A stretch of 20,112 nt of DNA from a virus: IMG/VR virus record IMGVR_UViG_3300005435_000063, positions 1 through 20,112 of that record; one strand, written 5' to 3'. Each line of letters opens with the position of its first letter. Positions within the stretch are counted from its first letter, which is position 1. Both the position numbers and the translations under genes were made by a program. The notes beneath the pieces are model-generated. The model did no database searches. It saw only the letters and a program-made list of their open reading frames with translations, and was not told where the DNA came from. Shown here piece after piece: positions 16,135 to 20,112 of this stretch.

Positions 16135-16614
16135 ATGGATCTCCGCAAACTAGACGCCGCAATCGCTGAGCATGTGATGGGCTGGCGACGATTAACCTAC
16201 GCCCAGCACAATCCAGATAATAAGTATTTTGCTGAGAACACCCGTCTCACTTCATATTGGCATAATTCAGACAGGAAGGAGATGGAGCGCGCGGAAGTAT
16301 CTGACTGTGTAGATTGCGGGACCGATTTCCCGGCATTTGCACCATCCTCCGACATTGCGAGTGCGTGGGAGGTGGTGGAGAAAATGACTCTTGTGTCAAC
16401 TGGCGATGGATTTGCTCCAGTATTTGAATTAAACAATGAAAAGAAGAATTGGGATGAAAAAGAGTGGTGCGCAATGTTTTTTGATCGTTGGCATTGCGCT
16501 CACTGGCCAGTGGGGCAAGAACAGGTTCGTGCCCATGCAGATGCCGCACCACTAGCAATTTGCTTAGCAGCTCTAAAAGCAAATGGCATCGATGTTAGTG
16601 AGTGGGAGGGGTGA
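16135..16614 (+). CDS. Phage ABA-sandwich domain protein
   Basis: 159 residues. LDAAIAEHVMGWR at the start, PSSDIASAWEVVEKM at about 70-84 and AHADAAPLAICLAALKANGI at about 133-152 are the three blocks of the phage ABA-sandwich family, small accessory proteins of unknown function common in tailed phages. A Cys pair (DCVDCG, 58-62) is present. ATG 16135 has AGGA 7 nt upstream. It is on the opposite strand to the late genes, between terL and portal, and is coupled to the next gene by a TGATG overlap. In other phages this family is often seen among accessory, early-type genes; that timing is unproven here. Confidence 0.8.
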   Translation: MDLRKLDAAIAEHVMGWRRLTYAQHNPDNKYFAENTRLTSYWHNSDRKEMERAEVSDCVDCGTDFPAFAPSSDIASAWEVVEKMTLVSTGDGFAPVFELNNEKKNWDEKEWCAMFFDRWHCAHWPVGQEQVRAHADAAPLAICLAALKANGIDVSEWEG

Positions 16615-16880
16615 TGGAATCGAAATGGAAGGTCCATATTTTTGGAGATCCAGCCGGCACAGAATGGGAAATCAGCATTGTTCGCGAGGATAATAAAAAT
16701 GGCCAACAATCTTGGGGATGGTTTGGCGAGGATAAATTGTTGGTCTCACACAATGGCGGACCATGTCACTGGCCTCTTGCGCCAGGTCTTGGTGTGAAAA
16801 TGATTGAAATTGCGAACCAAGAATGTGCTCGGCTAAACGAGAGTCAGAAAAAGTTTTATGACATCCATCCGGTTCCCTGA
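16614..16880 (+). CDS. Hypothetical small protein overlapping the terL 3' end
   Basis: 88 residues from ATG 16614, which overlaps the stop of the ABA gene and has GGAGGGG just before it; a GTG at 16602 in frame is less likely. I do not recognise a family. It is Trp-rich (KWKVHIFGD, EWEISIVRED, SWGWFGEDKLLVSHN, CHWPLAPG), with a short C-terminal helix (GVKMIEIANQECARLNESQK). It looks like a small cytosolic alpha/beta protein. The last 25 bp overlap the end of terL on the other strand, so the two coding regions are antisense there. No terminator is seen between the converging genes. Confidence 0.65.
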   Translation: MESKWKVHIFGDPAGTEWEISIVREDNKNGQQSWGWFGEDKLLVSHNGGPCHWPLAPGLGVKMIEIANQECARLNESQKKFYDIHPVP

Positions 16881-18370
16881 CTGCCCATCGTGTATTGCCT
16901 CACCTCAGTCTGCTGCACCACAATCTTTGGAAACTGCGCACCCAAGGCTGGATCTAAAATCCTAGCCCGGCAATCCAGCATGTCGTCATGCACTGATACA
17001 GGGAACGCCAAATATTCATCCTCAATAAAAGTTTGAATATAGTCGATTCGCCTTCCCTCATAGTTCACAAAGTATAAAATCTTGGGCATGTAGAATCGAC
17101 CTTGCTCATAGATTGGCACAAGCCTTTGGATGCGGTCCTCTTTGGCGATCTGCCCACCGAGCTCAATGATATTGAATCTGTAATTCTCCTGCTCCATGAC
17201 ATATTTCATGTGCTCAACATCGGATTGCATGCCGTAGTGCTCATAGCCCACAGCTTTTGGGTTGTGTTTACGGTGGAGTTCAAACAGCTTCGATGTACGT
17301 TGGGTGAGATTAAGTCTATCTCTCACCGCATCGATCAAATAATAATTATTGTCAGGGGCAAGGGCAATCACTTCCATTACAGTGTAGTCTGAGCTTTTCT
17401 TTTTAGCTGAAGCTGGGTCCACGATGATGTACACATTCCATTTGGATGTGTCTTTGATCACCTCATAATATTTAAGCCATTCTTCTTTAAAACCCATGGC
17501 TTTATCGGCAACGGGATCTTGGAGCATTTGTGTGCCAAATGTGTAGGGCCCCATATCCCGGCGCTTGATGAACAAATCGTCTTTGGAGAATAATACGGGC
17601 TCACCGTCCATTTTGCCATTGTGTGTGGCTGGATAAATGCGTGGCACGACCGAGCCTCGCTCCATCATAGTCTTGTAGGTGTCATTGGCGTGGTATCTGG
17701 TGCCAATGTACCTTTTATGCCCACCTTGCGAGCCAAGGTTGAGTGATAATTCCCATGCGGCCGTGACCTTTTTAATTTGATCCGTTGTGGTGACCGATTC
17801 CCTTGTGACCACGTCATCGTATACGCAGATCTTGAAATGTTTCGATGTGGGCTGGCCATCAACCAAACCCCAAGCCTCAACACTTGCTTCCTTGGGATTG
17901 GTCTTGCGCTTCACAATGAGTCCAGAATCTAGTGACCATTTCTGTGATTCAGCTCTAGGGTTTTGATATAAAACATCGGGGAATAAGCTTTTAAGGAAAT
18001 TATTGGATTCGAGTTCGCGCTTGATTTGCTCTAAGAACCCTTTGGCGATAGGTCTAGTGTGACTGAATATGGCGATGGTCGCGCCATCTGGATCACCCAA
18101 CAAATCTTGAATCGATTTGCCAAACGTGATGATGGTCGATTTGTAATGCTCACGTGCCCACAGATCTAAATGCCCGTTGGGATTGAGCTCCACCTCACGA
18201 CATCTGTCATAGAGCCAATCGCGGTCAATATCGCGGCGTTTGCAACCTATGGTGAGCAGGAAAAATAAATCCTCGAGGCATAATCGCCTGAGCGCCACAT
18301 GGTCCTCGGCCCCAATCACATCGGCATAGAGGCCATTTGATTGCAATCGCGTGAAGCCTTGGCAGATCAA
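16856..18370 (-). CDS. Terminase large subunit
   Basis: 504 residues, against 499 in P22 gp2. The Walker A-like AREHYKST is at residues 72-79, Walker B ICVYDD at 181-186 and the coupling motif GTRYH at 223-227. The RNase H-like nuclease follows with IIVDPA (D318), YEHYG (E377) and HDDMLD (462-467). It cuts and pumps concatemeric DNA into the procapsid. The start is TTG 18370, overlapping the terS stop as TTGA; AAAGG lies 6 nt upstream and no ATG occurs before the ATPase motifs, so TTG is well supported. Its 3' end overlaps the plus-strand 88-residue gene by 25 bp. Confidence 0.95.
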   Translation of the reverse strand: MICQGFTRLQSNGLYADVIGAEDHVALRRLCLEDLFFLLTIGCKRRDIDRDWLYDRCREVELNPNGHLDLWAREHYKSTIITFGKSIQDLLGDPDGATIAIFSHTRPIAKGFLEQIKRELESNNFLKSLFPDVLYQNPRAESQKWSLDSGLIVKRKTNPKEASVEAWGLVDGQPTSKHFKICVYDDVVTRESVTTTDQIKKVTAAWELSLNLGSQGGHKRYIGTRYHANDTYKTMMERGSVVPRIYPATHNGKMDGEPVLFSKDDLFIKRRDMGPYTFGTQMLQDPVADKAMGFKEEWLKYYEVIKDTSKWNVYIIVDPASAKKKSSDYTVMEVIALAPDNNYYLIDAVRDRLNLTQRTSKLFELHRKHNPKAVGYEHYGMQSDVEHMKYVMEQENYRFNIIELGGQIAKEDRIQRLVPIYEQGRFYMPKILYFVNYEGRRIDYIQTFIEDEYLAFPVSVHDDMLDCRARILDPALGAQFPKIVVQQTEVRQYTMGSQGTGWMS

Positions 18371-18786
18371 GATTCGCCTTTGAGTTGTTTTAATCTATCG
18401 TCGAGTTCAATCTTTTCGGGCGCCGCCGGATGGTTATTGACGACAACATCCACTTCATCTGGCTGTTTGTCGCGCCAGCCGAATCTGTTTTTCATATTGA
18501 AAATCCAGACCGAGGCGTTGAGTGAACGTGAGCTAGAACCGCCGCCATGTTCGGAGTCTGATTTGTTGACTATGTGGTCGATGCCAAGCTGTTCCCAAAA
18601 AATACGGCACCGGGCCGTGCCGATCTCTTTGGCGTTTAGAAAGTCTGGGTTTTGCTCAAACCAACTATAAAGCGTCTTTTTGGTTACGCCGACAAGACCG
18701 GCAAAAGCCTCAAAGCTTAGACCCTTTTCCATGTGTTCGATGAGCATTTCGCAGAATTTAGCTTTGTATGCGGTTGGCCTTCCCAT
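18367..18786 (-). CDS. Terminase small subunit
   Basis: 139 residues. Residues 12-46 form a helix-turn-helix (LIEHMEKGLSFEAFAGLVGV, then TKKTLYSWFEQNPDF) and 90-108 have NASVWIFNMKNRFGWRDKQ, both standard in TerS proteins of this type. The end is acidic/proline-rich, probably contacting TerL. It recognises the packaging site and starts cutting. ATG 18786 is directly abutted by GAGGG, too close for normal pairing. First gene of its unit, diverging from the ribbon-helix-helix gene across a repeat array. Overlaps terL by TTGA. Confidence 0.88.
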   Translation of the reverse strand: MGRPTAYKAKFCEMLIEHMEKGLSFEAFAGLVGVTKKTLYSWFEQNPDFLNAKEIGTARCRIFWEQLGIDHIVNKSDSEHGGGSSSRSLNASVWIFNMKNRFGWRDKQPDEVDVVVNNHPAAPEKIELDDRLKQLKGES

Positions 18787-18795
18787 CCCTCTGAA

Positions 18796-18801
18796 TCTAA
18801 A
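18796..18801 (-). promoter_or_regulatory. Candidate -10-like element of the terS-terL unit
   Basis: TTTAGA on the minus strand, 10 bp from the GTTTA array and 9 nt before the terS ATG, matching TTTAGC before portal at the same offsets. An alternative -10, TATATG at 18806-18811, is closer to consensus but is not conserved at portal. Confidence 0.35.
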
Positions 18802-18811
18802 TGCCCATATA

Positions 18812-18856
18812 GTTTAAGGAAGGTTTACATTAAGTTTAAGTTTACAAGCCTTAAAC
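18812..18856. promoter_or_regulatory. Array of GTTTA(A/C) repeats (terS/RHH divergent region)
   Basis: Plus-strand copies begin at 18812 (GTTTAAG), 18823 (GTTTACA) and 18834 (GTTTAAG), 11 bp apart. An extra GTTTACA begins at 18840, and an inverted copy CCTTAAAC is at 18849-18856, a perfect 8-bp match to GTTTAAGG at 18812-18819. The array spans the -35 of the plus-strand promoter and ends 26 nt from the terS ATG, exactly as the other array does from portal. Confidence 0.7.
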
Positions 18857-18868
18857 CTGACTTATACT
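18841..18868 (+). promoter_or_regulatory. Promoter of the ribbon-helix-helix gene, probably giving a leaderless mRNA
   Basis: TTTACA (18841-18846) and TATACT (18863-18868) are 16 bp apart, each one mismatch or two from consensus. The ATG begins only 7 nt after the -10, so transcription would start at or next to the start codon. Confidence 0.6.
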
Positions 18869-18874
18869 TCTGGT

Positions 18875-19096
18875 ATGGGTGAGCTCCTGGACAACATTAT
18901 CGCCAATTTCGACCCGACAAGCGCATCCGAAAAAGAGCGCGTGCACGACGGGAAGCCCTTAACCGTATGGGTTCCACTGGAATATAAAGAGAAATTTGAT
19001 TTGATCCAGGCCAAATGCGGGCGCAAATTTAGCAAAACTCTGAGAGAAATTATCAAATCCGCCATCGACCGCGTGCATATCGACGAGGCCGTTTGA
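18875..19096 (+). CDS. Ribbon-helix-helix (Arc/CopG-type) DNA-binding protein
   Basis: 73 residues. KPLTVWVPLEYKEKFDLIQA (about 27-46) gives the beta strand and first helix; SKTLREIIKSAIDRV (about 53-67) the second helix of a ribbon-helix-helix fold. Residues 1-26 form a separate acidic/helical arm. Such proteins are dimeric transcription regulators that insert a beta ribbon in the major groove. It faces away from terS across the GTTTA array and is followed by a terminator, so it is a single-gene unit. ATG 18875 has no ribosome site; a GTG near residue 23 is an alternative start that would still keep the whole fold. Autoregulation through the neighbouring array is likely but inferred. Confidence 0.7.
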   Translation: MGELLDNIIANFDPTSASEKERVHDGKPLTVWVPLEYKEKFDLIQAKCGRKFSKTLREIIKSAIDRVHIDEAV

Positions 19097-19154
19097 ATCT
19101 GGACTATCGCTCGCAAATCCTCGCGCTAAGATAAAGCTTCAAAATCCTACCTAT

Positions 19155-19183
19155 GCCCGTCAAGATCAGGCGGGCTCCTTTTT
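19155..19183 (+). terminator. Rho-independent terminator of the ribbon-helix-helix gene
   Basis: GCCCGTC pairs with GGCGGGC (one G-T pair) round the 7-nt loop AAGATCA, followed by TCC and five T. It lies 59 nt after the stop. Its T-run overlaps the stop codon of the converging membrane-protein gene; on the minus strand no T-run follows, so it appears one-directional. Confidence 0.75.
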
Positions 19184-19334
19184 ACTTGCGCCTATTCATC
19201 CGCCTACAATGCAGCAAATAGAGTTTGGTCTTAGCTCTGAGCATGTCAGTCCATGCATCAAGGGCCGCGACTGAGAAAATGGTGATAATGGAGAAAAGGC
19301 CGAGAGCGAAAACTGCGAGATAGTAATTGATCAT
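19182..19334 (-). CDS. 50-residue single-span membrane protein
   Basis: A 50-codon frame from ATG 19334 to TAA 19182. The start overlaps the rusA-like stop as ATGA, which supports translation by coupling; the ribosome site itself is weak. Residues 4-25 are uninterrupted hydrophobic (YYLAVFALGLFSIITIF and on), followed by a basic tail ending CRRMNRRK. By the positive-inside rule the C-terminus would be cytoplasmic. No family is recognised. Small holin- or antiholin-like and membrane-targeting roles are possible, but its place after a resolvase gives no direct clue. Confidence 0.65.
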   Translation of the reverse strand: MINYYLAVFALGLFSIITIFSVAALDAWTDMLRAKTKLYLLHCRRMNRRK

Positions 19335-19747
19335 AAAAAATCCACTGGGCTAAACTCCCTTTTGTCTGAATATTGATGGATTTCCTCAACTCTCACAAAG
19401 ATGCGCCCTGCATTTCTTGGACATTTCTCCCAACGATAAATCGGGTCCGGCATATTCTCAGGCCTATCATTGGCCATGACCCCGGCCAAAATCAAACCAT
19501 CGCGCACTGGTTTAAATGACGCGCGCAAGTTGTCATCGTCTGGTTGAAAGGCCGAGAATCTAATGAATGTGCACCTAGCGCATTTGAGTCGCTCCGGAGG
19601 TAGGGGCTTTTTCGCAAGTACAATGGCCGTCACGACGTGATTCTTCCATACCCTCGCATTGCCAGCCTTCGCGCGCCACGAGCCCTGCGGGCCGTTGGTG
19701 GTGATCTTTGGAAGGCCCTTGATTTCAAACTCGATGCTATAGCTCAC
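19331..19747 (-). CDS. rusA: RusA-like Holliday junction resolvase
   Basis: 138 residues from GTG 19747, whose start overlaps the TAG of the small helix-turn-helix gene; AAAAAGG lies 9 nt upstream. An ATG at 19831 opens the same frame earlier, but that part is the antiframe of the upstream gene and would add 28 residues unlike RusA. With the GTG start, DDDN falls at residues 70-73 and the last acidic residue at D94, near D70, D72 and D91 of E. coli RusA (120 residues). The block DDDNLRASFKPVRDGLI is typical of phage RusA relatives. It would resolve branched recombination or replication intermediates before packaging. A Cys pair (KCARC) lies just before the active site. Confidence 0.82.
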   Translation of the reverse strand: MSYSIEFEIKGLPKITTNGPQGSWRAKAGNARVWKNHVVTAIVLAKKPLPPERLKCARCTFIRFSAFQPDDDNLRASFKPVRDGLILAGVMANDRPENMPDPIYRWEKCPRNAGRIFVRVEEIHQYSDKREFSPVDFL

Positions 19748-19901
19748 CGGCCTTAACCTTTTTAAGAATTCTCGAGATGCACCCTCCCGTAACTCCCATT
19801 GCCCTTGCAATTTCAATTTGAGTGAGGCCATCGGCGCGGAGTTTCAAGATGCGCTCGATTTGTTTCGGCCCAAGCTTCCATTTGATTTCTGGGCCTCTCA
19901 T
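19737..19901 (-). CDS. Small helix-turn-helix protein
   Basis: 54 residues. KQIERILKLRADGLTQIEIA followed by RAMGVTGGCISRILKKV (about 13-49) is a clear helix-turn-helix of the resolvase/transposase-end type. There is no other domain, so it is either a compact DNA-binding protein or an adaptor. ATG 19901 overlaps the upstream stop as ATGA, and GGGG lies about 9 nt upstream. Its stop overlaps the GTG of the RusA-like gene. Coupling on both sides supports it as a real gene despite its length. Confidence 0.7.
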   Translation of the reverse strand: MRGPEIKWKLGPKQIERILKLRADGLTQIEIARAMGVTGGCISRILKKVKAGEL

Positions 19902-20098
19902 GGCTTCATACCCCATTTCTCAAGTCTGGCGAGAACGTCTTTCATCTGATCAGTTATGTGTTTAATCTCGGTCCTGGCTACTGGCTCGGCCTGCTCAATC
20001 GGCTGTATATCGATGAGAAGGGCAGAGCATGGTTCGTTTTCATATTTCGTTTCTAAACCCATGATTCTGGCAGTGTATCCAGATTTAATATCAACCAT
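19898..20098 (-). CDS. Hypothetical protein (possibly 5'-truncated by the window edge)
   Basis: 66 residues from ATG 20098; not recognised. The N-terminal half is mixed (SGYTARIMGLETKYENEP, SALLIDIQP) and the C-terminal third is a charged helix (EIKHITDQMKDVLARLEKWG), possibly a coiled coil. No ribosome site precedes ATG 20098 and the frame remains open to the window edge, so the true start may lie outside. Its stop overlaps the helix-turn-helix start as ATGA, so it belongs to the same early-type operon. Confidence 0.5.
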   Translation of the reverse strand: MVDIKSGYTARIMGLETKYENEPCSALLIDIQPIEQAEPVARTEIKHITDQMKDVLARLEKWGMKP

Positions 20099-20112
20099 CG
20101 TGGCATTTTTCT

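Noticed and set aside
16602-16613. GTG 16602 as start of the 88-residue gene
   Set aside because: The GGAGGGG that would serve ATG 16614 lies inside this extension, and the TGATG coupling favours the ATG.
18812-18846. GTTTA repeats as a CtrA box (TTAA-N7-TTAA)
   Set aside because: Spacing fits, but alternate copies read TTAC, and no evidence places the host among alphaproteobacteria. Kept only as an alternative reader of the array.
19748-19831. ATG 19831 as start of the RusA-like gene
   Set aside because: The extra 28 residues are the alternate frame of the helix-turn-helix gene; GTG 19747 has a ribosome site and puts the acidic residues where RusA has them.
1-20112. CRISPR array, tRNA, insertion sequence, integrase or attachment site
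   Set aside because: None was seen: no spaced identical repeats of CRISPR length, no cloverleaf, no transposase or recombinase motif.

Overview
This window is the structural half of a tailed, short-tailed (podovirus, P22-like) phage or prophage. Almost every base is coding, and 19 of 23 genes lie on the minus strand. Reading the minus strand right to left, the order follows the P22 late region: small terminase, large terminase, portal, scaffold, coat, gp4-like head completion, gp10-like tail hub, a tail-associated protein, three ejection-type proteins, tailspike/fibre. Identifications come from motifs, lengths and gene order read by eye; no database search was run. No integrase, repressor/lysis module, tRNA or CRISPR array is present, so lifestyle is unresolved. 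The host is inferred to be Gram-negative from the P22-like design and strong GGAG-type ribosome sites. The base composition is balanced, and the host genus cannot be fixed.

Right end (about 19180-20112, minus): four tightly coupled small genes with ATGA/GTG overlaps: an unknown protein, a 54-residue helix-turn-helix protein, a RusA-like Holliday junction resolvase and a 50-residue single-span membrane protein. They converge on a small plus-strand ribbon-helix-helix gene (18875-19096) that ends in a rho-independent terminator.

Packaging and head (11274-18786): terS-terL are overlapping, then a two-gene plus-strand cassette (a phage ABA-sandwich protein and an unknown protein) sits between terL and portal, its second gene overlapping the terL 3' end tail to tail. 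Portal, scaffold and coat follow, ending in a strong terminator just after coat. A small virion-type protein of unknown role comes next.

Tail and ejection (1-11273): a GT-A glycosyltransferase, gp4-like and gp10-like proteins, a 253-residue tail-associated protein, a GNAT-like protein, then three ejection-type proteins, the first carrying a C-terminal S74 chaperone-like domain. A short tailspike-type adaptor is followed by a large fibre gene that runs off the left edge. It is open for all 456 codons and starts with an apparent Sec signal peptide.

The most interesting regulatory signal is a pair of arrays of 11-bp-spaced GTTTA(A/C) repeats in the only two divergent intergenic gaps. The array edge lies exactly 26 nt from both the terS and the portal start codons, and a TTTAG motif sits at the same offset in each. 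This suggests one regulator co-ordinating packaging and head genes with the divergent accessory genes. The ribbon-helix-helix protein encoded next to one array is an obvious candidate. Other points of note are domain insertions of one type in two different tail proteins, a Cys at the normal S74 cleavage Ser, and an exported-looking fibre.
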